From positions 186,001-250,000 of the forward strand of contig NZ_JAHXBG010000002.1 of assembly GCF_020103725.1 (NCBI RefSeq): a DNA stretch of 64,000 bases, read 5' to 3'. Origin of the DNA: Hyalangium gracile (GTDB taxonomy: Bacteria; Myxococcota; Myxococcia; Myxococcales; Myxococcaceae). The position numbers and the translations under genes are program-made. The notes below the pieces were generated by a model. It did not search any database. It was not told the DNA's origin and worked only from the letters and a program-made list of their open reading frames with translations. Below, one piece after another: positions 45,811-54,971 of the stretch (position 1 is its first letter; every line of letters starts with the position of its first letter).

Positions 45811-46353
45811 TCAAGGACCGGGCTCGGCGTGGGGAATGGCTCGCAGGTACTCGTAGATGGCGCGCAGATCGCGTTCGGTCATGTTCTTGTAGACGGGCCA
45901 CGGCATGACCTGAAGGATCGAGCCATCCTCGTCCCTGCCAGTGCGGATGAGGTGCACGAAGGCGTCGTAGGACAGCCCGCCCGGATTGCCCGCGCCATCC
46001 GGGGTGAGGTTGGTCGAGACGATGTCGGGCCCGAAGGGCCTCCCGCCCGAAAGGAAGTGCGCCGAGTTGATCTGCTCCGGCTCGCCCAGGAACGGGTCGC
46101 CTCCCTCGACGAAGGATGGGTAGGTGTGGCAGTCGTTGCAGGCCCCCTGCGCGTTGACGATGTAGCTGCCGAGCCCCACCAGGTCGCGGTCCTTCCCGGC
46201 CAGGTCGAGGGGCACAGGTGAGAGGGCCAGCCCCTGCTCGATCCGCTTCCGTTCCGCGCGCGCGAGCTCCTCATCGCCGCACTCCATGCCCCCCATCGGA
46301 GCAGCCACCGCGAGGCCGAGCACCACCCAGCTTCCCAACTTGAAGTCGCGCAT
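45811..46353 (-). CDS. Membrane-anchored cytochrome c
   Basis: This is a 180-aa protein (195 aa if ATG 46398 is used). An uncleaved or lipidated N-terminal segment (WVVLGLAVAAPMGGMEC) leads into a mono-heme cytochrome c domain. CNDCH (near residue 88) is the CxxCH heme site, and Met in ILQVMPWPVYKNM is the likely sixth ligand, followed by the closing helix TERDLRAIYEYLRAIP. The family usually transfers electrons in the periplasm. No oxidase or dehydrogenase partner is adjacent. I prefer ATG 46353 because it starts the signal-like stretch and has GGGAGA about 14 nt upstream, but this is uncertain. The 275-bp gap downstream (45536-45810) holds no visible gene. Confidence 0.8.
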   Translation of the reverse strand: MRDFKLGSWVVLGLAVAAPMGGMECGDEELARAERKRIEQGLALSPVPLDLAGKDRDLVGLGSYIVNAQGACNDCHTYPSFVEGGDPFLGEPEQINSAHFLSGGRPFGPDIVSTNLTPDGAGNPGGLSYDAFVHLIRTGRDEDGSILQVMPWPVYKNMTERDLRAIYEYLRAIPHAEPGP

Positions 46354-46607
46354 CCGTTGCTTCGCTTTCTCCCGGCTGGAGGCCGGGGGCGCGGACATAG
46401 GTGACTGGAGTCGAGGTCACATTCGTCCCACGGGTACACGCCACCGTCGTAAAGAAGGCAGCGACTGGCCCCTCAGTCCCTGCTCATCACAACTTTGGAG
46501 CCCTCTGCACCGTGCAAGGAATCTTGGGGTGACGGCGGTTCCGGGGCTCGAATGCCAAGACCGGCGTGGACGTGTCTCCCCTGCTCGCTCGTGGAGAGCA
46601 ACGAACG

Positions 46608-49157
46608 TCACTGCATGAAGTGCGTCAACATCACGGGCGTCACCCGGCGCATGGTCGTCCCATCACCGAGTTCCCCCTCGCCGTTCGAGCCCCACGTCCA
46701 GAGGGTGCCATCCGACGCCACCGCCGCTGAATGGTAGAAGCCCGAGGCGACCGTGGTGGTAGCGGTGAGACCGGGCACCTGCACCCGCATCAGGCGGTTG
46801 TTGGTCGTTCCATCCCCGAGCTGGCCATGGAAGTTGTAACCCCACGTCCACACGGTGCCGTCCAGCTTCACCGCGACGGTCGAATAGCCCCGAGTTGCGA
46901 TGCCGCTGACACCGCTCAGGGAATTCACCAACACGGGCGTGGAGCGGTTGGTCGTCGTCTGGTCTCCCAGCTGGCCGTAGCCGTTGTAGCCCCAGGCCGA
47001 GACATAGCCGTACTGGCGCACGGCCATGGTGTGGTAGCCCCCCGCGGAGATGTCGACGGCGTCGGTGAGTGAAGACGTCTTCACCGGCGTCCACCGCTGG
47101 GTCGTGGTCCCATCCCCGAGCTGTCCATGGGCGTTGTAGCCCCACGCCCACACGGTGCCATCCGCCTTCAGCGCCACGGAGTGGTACCCACCGGCGCTCA
47201 CGGCGATGACGCCGGTGAGGCCCGTCACTCGCACGGGGATCAGCCGCTGGGTGGTCGTCCCATCCCCGAGCAGGCCATAGCCGTTGTAGCCCCACGCCCA
47301 GACGGTGCCATCCGCCTTCAGCGCCAACGAGTGGTACCACCCCGCGGAGATGGCGACGACGTTGCTGAGTCCCGACACCTGCACGGCGGTCAGCCGCTCG
47401 GTGGTGGACCCATCCCCGAGCGAGCCATAGCCGTTGTAGCCCCACGTCCACACGGTGCCGTCCTCCTTCAGCGCCATGACGTGGTATCCGCCCGCGCTGA
47501 TGTCGACGACGCCATCGATGTCCCATACCGGCTCATCCGGCTCGGAGCGGCTCACGGTCGAGCCGTCGCAGAGCTGCCGCTCGGAGTTGCGGCCCCAGGT
47601 GTAGACCTTGCCATCCTGCTTCATCACCACCGTGTACGAGTCGCCCGCGGACACCTTCTTGATGGGAGGCAGCACCGGCACCACGGGCGTGTTGCGCTGG
47701 GTGATGGTGCCGTCTCCGAGCTGACCGGAGACGTTCGAGCCCCAGGCATACACGGAGCCATCCGTCGTCATCGCCACCGTGTGGTTGTCCCCGGAGTCGA
47801 GCCCCATCACGTCCGACAGGCCGCTCACCTGGACGGGGGTGAAGCTGCGGGCGGTCGTCCCGTCCCCGAGCTGGCCAGAGCCGTTATCACCCCAGCCCCA
47901 GACGGTCCCGTCCTCCAGGAGGACCGCGGAGAAGTAGAAGCCAGCGGCCAGGCGAGTGACGCCGTTGAGCCCAGGCACCTCCGACGGGACCGAGCGGTTG
48001 GTGGTCGTCCCATCGCCGAGCTGTCCGTAGAAGTTGTTGCCCCACGTGGCGACGCTGCCGTCCTTCTTCAGCGCCAGCGTGTGATAGAAGCCCGCCGTCA
48101 CCGCGGCGGCGTTGGACAGACCCATGACGCGCACGGGCGTCGGCCGGTACGTCGTCGTCCCGTCTCCGAGCTGGCCGTAGTCGTTGGCCCCCCAGGCGAA
48201 CACGGTGTTGTCCTTCTTCCACGCCACCGAGTGGAACTGGCCCGCCGAGAGGGAGCCCATGCCGCTCAGGCTCGTCACCCGCACCGGTGAGTTGCGCTGG
48301 ATCGTCGTCCCGTCTCCGATCTGCCCGTAGGAGTTGTGGCCCCACGCCCAGACAGTGCCGTCCTTCTTCAGCGCCAGCGTGTGGAAGGAGCCGGCGCCCA
48401 CCGCGACGACATCGCTCAGGTTCGGCACCTGCACGGGGAACGAGCGCAGCGTGGTCGTCCCATCTCCCAGCTGACCGTTGCCGTTGTTGCCCCAGGTCCA
48501 CACGGTGCCGTCCTCCTTCAGCGCCACCGAGTGGTAGGAGCCCGTGGCCACGGCGACGATGTTGCTCAACCCCCTCACCTTCTGAGGCGTGGAGCGAGGG
48601 GCTCGGTGGCCGATCCCCAGCTGACCATTGAAGTTGTAGCCCCAGGACCACACGGTTCCGTCCGCCTTCAGCTCCAGCGTGTGCTGGTAGCCCGCGGAGA
48701 CGCCGGGGCAGGCCTGCTGCACGTTCTGGAAGAGCGACCGGGAGACGCTCAAGCACGGCGCGCGCACGCCATTGCTGTCGAGCACCATCGGGTAGGCCGT
48801 CACCTCCACCGAGTGCACGCCACAGTTCATCCCGGACTGGCTGTAGAACCAGTCGCCCCCGGTCGTCGGAATCTCTTGCTTCATCGCCAGCGTGCCGTCC
48901 ACGCGGTACTCCACGAGGACCCCGTCCGCCATGCCCGACACCGCATAGGTCCCGGCGCCCGCCAGCTCCCCTTCGAACGAGCTGATCCCGTCCAGCGTCA
49001 GCTCGCTCACGTCCAGCCCCGCGCACAGCGCCTGCTCCTGGGTGCTCAGCACCTGCTCGGCACCCGGCGCCTGTGCTTCCGGGGGCACTCCGCAGGCCAG
49101 CCACGCCACTCCCGCCAGGACCGCCCACAGGTGCATGCCCTTCATCTCTTGCCTCAT
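46608..49157 (-). CDS. RCC1-repeat lipoprotein, 14 units
   Basis: This is an 849-aa lipoprotein (lipobox AWLAC near residue 22). An N-terminal beta domain with a Cys pair (about 45-150) is followed by 14 RCC1/ALS2CR-type units by my count. Each unit is of the form GYYHSVALKEDGTVWxWGxNxxGQLGDGTTT.. with a variable strand. Fourteen units would form two seven-bladed propellers. One unit (SYTVVMKQDGKVYTWGRNSERQLCDGS) carries an unusual Cys. GGAGG lies 8 nt before ATG 49157, which sets the start; the open frame upstream to 49559 overlaps the divergent gene. Probably a surface binding protein; ligand unknown. Confidence 0.88.
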   Translation of the reverse strand: MRQEMKGMHLWAVLAGVAWLACGVPPEAQAPGAEQVLSTQEQALCAGLDVSELTLDGISSFEGELAGAGTYAVSGMADGVLVEYRVDGTLAMKQEIPTTGGDWFYSQSGMNCGVHSVEVTAYPMVLDSNGVRAPCLSVSRSLFQNVQQACPGVSAGYQHTLELKADGTVWSWGYNFNGQLGIGHRAPRSTPQKVRGLSNIVAVATGSYHSVALKEDGTVWTWGNNGNGQLGDGTTTLRSFPVQVPNLSDVVAVGAGSFHTLALKKDGTVWAWGHNSYGQIGDGTTIQRNSPVRVTSLSGMGSLSAGQFHSVAWKKDNTVFAWGANDYGQLGDGTTTYRPTPVRVMGLSNAAAVTAGFYHTLALKKDGSVATWGNNFYGQLGDGTTTNRSVPSEVPGLNGVTRLAAGFYFSAVLLEDGTVWGWGDNGSGQLGDGTTARSFTPVQVSGLSDVMGLDSGDNHTVAMTTDGSVYAWGSNVSGQLGDGTITQRNTPVVPVLPPIKKVSAGDSYTVVMKQDGKVYTWGRNSERQLCDGSTVSRSEPDEPVWDIDGVVDISAGGYHVMALKEDGTVWTWGYNGYGSLGDGSTTERLTAVQVSGLSNVVAISAGWYHSLALKADGTVWAWGYNGYGLLGDGTTTQRLIPVRVTGLTGVIAVSAGGYHSVALKADGTVWAWGYNAHGQLGDGTTTQRWTPVKTSSLTDAVDISAGGYHTMAVRQYGYVSAWGYNGYGQLGDQTTTNRSTPVLVNSLSGVSGIATRGYSTVAVKLDGTVWTWGYNFHGQLGDGTTNNRLMRVQVPGLTATTTVASGFYHSAAVASDGTLWTWGSNGEGELGDGTTMRRVTPVMLTHFMQ

Positions 49158-49428
49158 GGTCCATTCCTCCGGCGCATGGGCGCTTCGGGCCCAGGCCAGT
49201 GCTCGTTCGCGCGGAGCCATGTGCATCCGGCAAGCCAACGGAGCGGGCGTTCTCGATTTCCCGGCGGTCCCAATCGTTCTCGGGGCTTGCCAGCACTGGG
49301 AGCTCGAGCGGCGGTCTCCCCTACCCTGGCCCTGATAACGGGAGTGTCCAGGCGGAGGGCTGCTCCTGATAACAGTTGTTTCCCGCAGGCCTTCGCCACA
49401 CCTGCTCTGCCCGTGGAAGACTGGGAGC

Positions 49429-50232
49429 GTGTCCACCCTCGACGTTCCGCTTGGCCCCACCTCTGCCCGCTGTGCCACCCACCCGACGGAGGCCTCCAGC
49501 GGCACGTGCGCGCGCTGCGGCACCTTCTTCTGTCCCAGGTGCGTGAAGCGGATCTCCAACCAGGACTGGTGCTCGGCGTGCGCGGCCCGCCCGGAGGTCG
49601 ACTACCTGGAGCGCCTGCGCCTCAAGCTGTGGGGACGCCGAGACGCCGCGGCCTGGGTGTTCGGTGCCTTCGGGCTGCTGCTCGCGCTCATCACGATCCT
49701 GTCGGTGTTGCAGCGGCGGATGTCCTGGCTGCTCCAGCTGCTCATGGCGGCCTGCGCGGTGGCCAGCATCACCTTCTTCCTGGGCAGGAAGTGGGCGCGA
49801 GAGGCACTCATCGTCACGTCCCTGAGCTGCGCCATGGCGTTCCTGGCGGTCGGCCCCCGGGCCAGCGCGGTCGTCTTCCTGGTCGCCGGCTGCAGCGTGA
49901 GCCTGCTCTACCTCAATACGCGCAACCGGCTTTTCTTCCAGGAGCAGGTCTCAACCGCCCGACTCCAGCGCCTGTGGAACGTGCTGGAGAACAACCCGAG
50001 AGCCCGCGATGCGATGAACCTGGGCCTCGCGTCCCTCTTCTTTCCGCTCTTCGCACCGATGGCCCTCCTCCTCGGAGTGGTAGCCCTGCAGCGGGTGGAT
50101 CCGCACGCCCAGCCCCCCATCGGGCGCAAGGGCCAGGCTATCGTCGGCATCGTCCTGGGAACCGTCATGACGGTCCTCTGGGGCCTGCTGCTGTGGAGCG
50201 TCGCCAACAGCAGCCGCGAGGAGAACTACTGA
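49429..50232 (+). CDS. Zinc-binding multipass membrane protein
   Basis: This is a 267-aa protein. The N-terminal 55 residues hold a B-box-like zinc site (CATHP..SSGTCARCGTFFCPRCV..DWCSAC), with eight Cys/His in cytoplasmic position. Four hydrophobic segments follow (about 78-175) and two more near residues 200-260, the last pair (MALLLGVVALQR, GQAIVGIVLGTVMTVLWGLL) resembling DUF4190. Similar zinc-finger membrane proteins are frequent in myxobacteria; the function is unknown. It starts with GTG at 49429 with GGGAG abutting, so the start is uncertain. The 271-bp gap to the divergent RCC1 gene shows no other gene. The next gene begins 24 bp downstream. Confidence 0.7.
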   Translation: MSTLDVPLGPTSARCATHPTEASSGTCARCGTFFCPRCVKRISNQDWCSACAARPEVDYLERLRLKLWGRRDAAAWVFGAFGLLLALITILSVLQRRMSWLLQLLMAACAVASITFFLGRKWAREALIVTSLSCAMAFLAVGPRASAVVFLVAGCSVSLLYLNTRNRLFFQEQVSTARLQRLWNVLENNPRARDAMNLGLASLFFPLFAPMALLLGVVALQRVDPHAQPPIGRKGQAIVGIVLGTVMTVLWGLLLWSVANSSREENY

Positions 50233-50256
50233 GCGCGGGCTCCCAGCCAGGAGCGG

Positions 50257-52044
50257 ATGGGCGACAGCCCCCTGGCGGTTGCCCGTTGGTATAGTCGCCA
50301 CCTTCGGAAGGTTGGGTTCCGCCTCATGCATGGCCGTCGTGTCCTCTCTCCAGTCCTCCTGCTCGGCGCCGGTACCGGCGAGGCTACTTGCGGGATCCTC
50401 TACCTCGCGGGCTATCTGCGACGCGGCGGCATCGAGGCCTTCGTCCGGCTCTATGACGGGGATGAGACCGAAGAAGCGGTCGCACGCTCGCTCGAAGCCA
50501 TGGTGGCGCGCGTACGCCCTCGGCTGGTCGGCATCAGCCTCAAGTGGTTCCACCACGTCCACCGAGCGCTGCTCCTGGCCCGGACGCTGCGCCGGATCGA
50601 TCCCGAGATCCGGATCGTCGTGGGCGGAAACTCCGCGTCGTACTGGTGGCGGGAGCTGAGCGGGTTCGACTGCATCGATCACGTCATCCTGGGCGACGGC
50701 GAGCTGCCGCTGCTCGCGCTCTGCCAGGGTGCCCCCTCCCCTCCGAACTGCATCACCCGGGCTCCGGACGGCAGTCCGCGACGGCTGCCCCTGGCGTACG
50801 TGCAAGGCACCAAGAACAGCGAGGACGTCTACTACTCGCACTTCAACGACATCTTCCTCAGCCGCCAGGATCTCCACGCCTACTCGGGCTGGGTCGCGCC
50901 CGGTAAGGGGTGCGGTGAGAACTGCCTCTATTGCGGTGGGGCCCGCGGCAACCAGAAGGCGGACTTCGGACGCGCGAAGCCATTCCTGCGGCCCGAGGAG
51001 AACGTGCGCCGCGATCATCAGGAGACCGCTCACCGGACGTGGCAGTACCGCTACGACTTCTCGGGAAGCTCGGCGGAGTTTCTGCAGAGCACCTGGGCCG
51101 GGGTCGATCTCTCACGCCACTCCTGCACGTATTTCTTGTGGGGTGTGGCGCGGATGGAGCTCATCGACGCTCTGGCCCAGACCTTCGAGAAGGTCTACAT
51201 GGTGCTCGACATCGGCTGCTTCTCGGAGCAGCAGCGGCTCGAGCAGATGCGTCGCGGCCTCCTCAAACCATGTGCCACGGACTGGCAGCTCATGGAGCTG
51301 ATCGAACAGTGCCACCGCCATCCCAATCTGGACGTCGAGGTCTCTGGCATCGCGGGCCTGCCCTTCGCCAGCGCCGCCACGCTCGAAGAGGAAGTCCGTC
51401 TGGTGAAGCGCGTGATCGGCATGGACTGCGTGGTGGGCTACCAGCGGCTCGAAGCGCAGCCGGGGGCGCTCGTCACCGAGCACCCCGCGCGGTTCGACAT
51501 GGAGACCGAGGCGCGAACGTTCGCGGAGTTCCTCGAGTACTTCGAGCAGCGTGAGCCGGGCGAGGTAACGGTGCCGATGATCCGCTTCCGTGACGCGGCA
51601 CTCGAGGCGGCGGTGCAGCGCACCTCCGATCACGTGGACTCCCTCATGTGGGAGCACCGCGCCGCGAGGCGAAGGATCGCCATCAACGGACGCACGCGCT
51701 TGCTGAATACCGCCCCCTCGACGCTCCAGTTCAAGCTCGGAGATTGGTTGGGCCAGCACCGGGTCCCCGCCAAGGTGGCCCAGGAGCAGGTGACCGTCGT
51801 GCGCTCGGTGGACGGAACGGGCATGGCCTGCGCACCTTCGGTCAGCCCTCGAAGGTTCACCGATCCGACGCTCGACCAGGGCGAGGACGGGAAGATCCTC
51901 CTGAGCACCCTGGCCGCCTTCGAGCGTCCGACGACGGTGTCCAGCGCGGTGGCGCAGCTGGGAGCCAAGGTGAGGCTCGACCCGGACTCAGCGCTCGAGG
52001 TCATCGAGCATCTCGTGGACGGGCGCTTCCTGCAGCCGGCGTGA
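50257..52044 (+). CDS. B12-binding-type radical SAM protein
   Basis: This is a 595-aa radical SAM enzyme. A Rossmann-like cobalamin-binding-type domain comes first (GAGTGEATCGILYLAGYLRRGG, RLVGISLKWFHHVHRALLLA, RIVVGGNSASY, HVILGDGELPLLAL), but the DxHxxG cobalamin motif is absent. The 4Fe4S motif CxxxCxxC is Cys219, Cys223 and Cys226 (GCGENCLYCGG). The C-terminal 55 residues (KILLSTLAAFERPTT to EVIEHLVDGRFLQP) look like a PqqD-type winged helix, which in other enzymes binds a peptide leader. Substrate unknown; peptide modification is possible. ATG 50257 has GGAG close by; ATG 50326 is an alternative. It stands alone, with a broken small lipoprotein gene after it. Confidence 0.8.
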   Translation: MGDSPLAVARWYSRHLRKVGFRLMHGRRVLSPVLLLGAGTGEATCGILYLAGYLRRGGIEAFVRLYDGDETEEAVARSLEAMVARVRPRLVGISLKWFHHVHRALLLARTLRRIDPEIRIVVGGNSASYWWRELSGFDCIDHVILGDGELPLLALCQGAPSPPNCITRAPDGSPRRLPLAYVQGTKNSEDVYYSHFNDIFLSRQDLHAYSGWVAPGKGCGENCLYCGGARGNQKADFGRAKPFLRPEENVRRDHQETAHRTWQYRYDFSGSSAEFLQSTWAGVDLSRHSCTYFLWGVARMELIDALAQTFEKVYMVLDIGCFSEQQRLEQMRRGLLKPCATDWQLMELIEQCHRHPNLDVEVSGIAGLPFASAATLEEEVRLVKRVIGMDCVVGYQRLEAQPGALVTEHPARFDMETEARTFAEFLEYFEQREPGEVTVPMIRFRDAALEAAVQRTSDHVDSLMWEHRAARRRIAINGRTRLLNTAPSTLQFKLGDWLGQHRVPAKVAQEQVTVVRSVDGTGMACAPSVSPRRFTDPTLDQGEDGKILLSTLAAFERPTTVSSAVAQLGAKVRLDPDSALEVIEHLVDGRFLQPA

Positions 52045-52119
52045 AGCGATGGAGCCCACAATGGGCCGAGCGCGCCGAGAAAGCGCTTTGGGTAGCCTCC
52101 TGCGCAAGGAGCCCAACGC

Positions 52120-52420
52120 ATGTTCCATGCAGAAGGTAACGGTTCTAGCGGGCAAGCCCGGATCAGAGCCGTCGGAGTGGCTGCCCTCCTTTCCTTGCTC
52201 TCCGTAGGTTGCTCGCGCGGCCAGACAAGCCGAAGTGGTGCCTGCTGCACCTGCCGCAACGGCGAACTGCAACAACACCGGACCCTTCTGTGAAGCGGCA
52301 CCCCGGGTCAAGCACCTGCGTTGGTTCGTCCTTGTCGTCTTGCGGCAACACGTACCCCAACGCTCTGCGGACACAGCTGCGCTTGGGGCAGCACTGGCCG
52401 AGGAGCAACGGGGCGCAGGG
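52120..52420 (+). pseudogene. Frameshifted small Cys-rich lipoprotein gene
   Basis: An ATG at 52120 with AAGGAG 8 nt upstream opens a 57-codon frame (to 52293) with a classic lipoprotein signal (RIRAVGVAALLSLLSVGC) and then ACCTCRNGE. Reading on in the next frame gives CNNTGPFCEAAP, and in the third frame GSSTCVGSSLSSCGNTYPN, so Cys-rich sequence continues across two +1 shifts near 52265 and 52305. This suggests a decayed lipoprotein of about 100 residues; the 3' end is uncertain. Alternatively the 57-aa product is functional, for example a substrate of the radical SAM enzyme upstream. Codon usage is less GC-biased than that of neighbours. The rest of 52421-52707 shows nothing recognisable. 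Confidence 0.5.
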
Positions 52421-52707
52421 GCGTAGCCCCTGCGACTTCGACTGCATAGGACTGCCGATCTGCTGCTGGCTCCCGAGGTTTCGTCGTCCTTCTGTTCGCG
52501 CTCGAAGGTGGCGGGCCGTGCCGCCGGCGCATCGGGGTAACTCCAGGCATCCATTTCCCCCTGACGCGAGCCCCGAAACCAAGCTCGCGCGGCTTGTTTC
52601 AGGTTCCACCCGAGGGAGCGGCATGACAGATGCGTATCATCACCGATCCCTGGATGCCGTGCTCCTCGTGGACAGGTGAACAAAGGGCAAACGGCCGTCC
52701 AGGCATC

Positions 52708-52724
52708 AATCCCGCTCAGGGATT
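52708..52724 (-). terminator. Weak hairpin at end of the dpd operon
   Basis: AATCCC (52708-52713) and GGGATT (52719-52724) form a 6-bp perfect stem whose loop contains the dpdD stop codon. There is no T-run. It marks the end of the right-hand minus-strand operon but is a poor intrinsic terminator. Confidence 0.25.
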
Positions 52725-54971
52725 CACCGAAATCGTGGACTTCAGGTAATCAAAAATGACCCGCAGCGCGCTCGCGCTCCCCTTGCCGCTCGGCCGCAGC
52801 AACGGCCGGTCCTTGGGCCTGTGACTCTCGATGAAAAGCGTCGCCGCGTGCTTGGCACTGGCCGTCACCATGACGAAAAGGTCCGAGTCCCGCGCCAGTT
52901 GCTTGAGCCGATCGTTGCCCACCTTGTCGTGACTGAGCTGGACCTGAACCTTGGGAAACGTCTCCTCCAGAACGTCGCGGACACGCCGGCCCGCCGCCTC
53001 GGTCAGCGTGTAGATGACGACCTTCTTGTTCGCCAAGGCCTTGGCGTCTTCTTGAAGCCCCTTCAGCGCCTCGGAGGCTGAAGCGCCGCCCTCCTGGGAG
53101 CCGAGCAGGCCCGACATGGACAATTCGATGCTCAGCTTCCGCAGCAGATGCCACTGCGACGCATCGACCCGCTCGCGGATCTTCCCCAACTGGCTCGTGA
53201 GGGTACCGAGCATGCGCTGGCGCACTGTTTCGCCCGAGCACGGGTAGACCATCAACAGATCCAGGAAGTCGATCATCCCATCCAGCAGGACGGGGGAGCA
53301 CCAGCTCTTCCAGAGTTCCTCGGCCTGACCGACCAGTTCCGAGTAGAGCTCGGAGCGCAGGCCGATGCGGAGAAGTGCCTCGGCCAGCTCATTGAAGATC
53401 CGCACGGCATCCACGCCACCCTGGGTGCCATAGACGAGCGCCTCGACGAGCCGGAGGTAGACACCCCGAAACTCGGCCCGGGGAAACGCCTCGTCCCGCT
53501 GGAAGAAAGCAAGCAGATGGGGAAGTGCATCCTGGAAGGCATCCCCCATGCCCACTTCCTGGATGAGCAGGGCCAGCTCCTCCGTGCGCGGTTGCGGAGA
53601 GAGCAGTGCCTCGATGGACCACTCGAATGCGCCCTGCCGCGCCGTCTCCTGCGCTCGTTCCCATCGGGCATCCTCGCGGAGGCGCCGAAGCCATTCGATC
53701 CAGTCCGTGGGGATCGCACTTCCCTGAACGCGAGCGGTCGCTCTTCCGGCAATGGCCGCATAGAAGTCCCGGTTGCTGCGGGAGCGCAGGAGCGTCTCCT
53801 GTTCGCCGGGAGCGAGCGCATGGAAGGCACGATCCGCCTCATGCTCGGCCTCGAGGGTGCCCAGCTCGTACGCGCACTCGAACAGGAGCCGTGTCCGCTC
53901 GAGCGAAGGGCTGGCCTGACGTGAGAGGGAGAAAGCTCGATCGAAGTCCGCCAGCAAGGCCGCTTGACGTGCTCCTTCCAGCGGGTTGGCCGCCGGAGCT
54001 GGCGCGGCGGCCGGCAAGAGCGCCGCGATCTGGAGGAGGAAGGTCTTCTCGGATGGAGGCAGAGGCAGCGACAGCAATTCGTCGCGCAGTGCGGGCCGCT
54101 CCTGAGCCACCGCGAGCAGCATGAAGCTTTTGACGATCTCCGGCCGGAGAGCGCCCGCCCGCTTCTCATAGAGGTTGCCGTAGACGGGGAGGACTTCCTC
54201 CCGGAAACGCGCCACCGCCCGGACCGCATCACCCGCGGCCTCCAGCGGGGCGAGTTCCTGCTGGTAGACGGCCGTCATGAGGGCCCAGGTGACGGGCAGC
54301 GGCCGACGAACCTGCAGCAGGCTCCCCAGATCCGGCAGGCGCAGGAGCTCCTCGGGGCTGGCAAGCGCGGAGAGGATCTGCACCCGGAGGAACAAGAGGT
54401 TCAGCGCGTCCAGCCGAAAGTTTTCCTGAAGGAAGCGCAGATGCTCCTCGGCGGAGGCGCGGTGCCCCGCCTGGATCGCCAGGTAGAGATCCCGAAGGAC
54501 GGCGCTGGTGGCTCGGGGGAGCGCCCGGGCACGCCCCTTGCGGTACTCCCAGCTGGTGCGCAGCAGGGTCAGCCCATTGAAGATGTCCTTGTCCCCACTG
54601 GAATTCCGCCCGCGGAAGTGAAAGGCCCGCCCTCCCGTGAGCTCGCGCACGGCGCGCTCGATGGGATGGGACTCGTCCAGCACGGCGGGCAGCCCACGAA
54701 AGTCCGAGTAGCTCGGGCCGATGAACGCGGTGAGTTCCTCACCGAGGATCCGGAGTTCCGCGTCGGTGAACGCCATTCCATACCAATCGATCTTCTGGCC
54801 CTTCCGCCAGTAGGGCAGCACGGTCCGCTGAGGCGAGTGGGTGCGCAGCCGCTCCACCCACGGGCGAAGCTTGCCTGCGGGGGTGTTCCCTCCCTTCTCG
54901 ATCTCTCCCAGGGAGAAGTCATTGCCGGCGCCGAAGAAGCGCTGGAGGAACGAGGGAATGTCCAAGCTCAT
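52716..54971 (-). CDS. dpdD: DpdD-like protein
   Basis: This is a 751-aa protein with no catalytic motif that I recognise. The N-terminus (MSLDIPSFLQRFFGAGNDFSLGEIEKGG) and helical middle are unlike known enzymes. The last 115 residues form an alpha/beta module (KKVVIYTLTEAAGRRVRDVLEE, VQVQLSHDKVGNDRLKQLARDSDLFVMVTASAKHAAT) resembling Rossmannoid sensor folds. It is assigned as DpdD because it lies at the end of a dpdH-I-J-K-like operon and its size fits; this is the weakest call of the set. ATG 54971 overlaps the dpdK stop (ATGA) and is preferred to 54989. In Dpd systems this protein belongs to the restriction part rather than to base insertion. Confidence 0.55.
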   Translation of the reverse strand: MSLDIPSFLQRFFGAGNDFSLGEIEKGGNTPAGKLRPWVERLRTHSPQRTVLPYWRKGQKIDWYGMAFTDAELRILGEELTAFIGPSYSDFRGLPAVLDESHPIERAVRELTGGRAFHFRGRNSSGDKDIFNGLTLLRTSWEYRKGRARALPRATSAVLRDLYLAIQAGHRASAEEHLRFLQENFRLDALNLLFLRVQILSALASPEELLRLPDLGSLLQVRRPLPVTWALMTAVYQQELAPLEAAGDAVRAVARFREEVLPVYGNLYEKRAGALRPEIVKSFMLLAVAQERPALRDELLSLPLPPSEKTFLLQIAALLPAAAPAPAANPLEGARQAALLADFDRAFSLSRQASPSLERTRLLFECAYELGTLEAEHEADRAFHALAPGEQETLLRSRSNRDFYAAIAGRATARVQGSAIPTDWIEWLRRLREDARWERAQETARQGAFEWSIEALLSPQPRTEELALLIQEVGMGDAFQDALPHLLAFFQRDEAFPRAEFRGVYLRLVEALVYGTQGGVDAVRIFNELAEALLRIGLRSELYSELVGQAEELWKSWCSPVLLDGMIDFLDLLMVYPCSGETVRQRMLGTLTSQLGKIRERVDASQWHLLRKLSIELSMSGLLGSQEGGASASEALKGLQEDAKALANKKVVIYTLTEAAGRRVRDVLEETFPKVQVQLSHDKVGNDRLKQLARDSDLFVMVTASAKHAATLFIESHRPKDRPLLRPSGKGSASALRVIFDYLKSTISVNP

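Noticed and set aside
52209-52679. 156-codon frame after the radical SAM gene
   Set aside because: TTG start without RBS and mixed character. It is better explained as the third frame of a broken lipoprotein gene.
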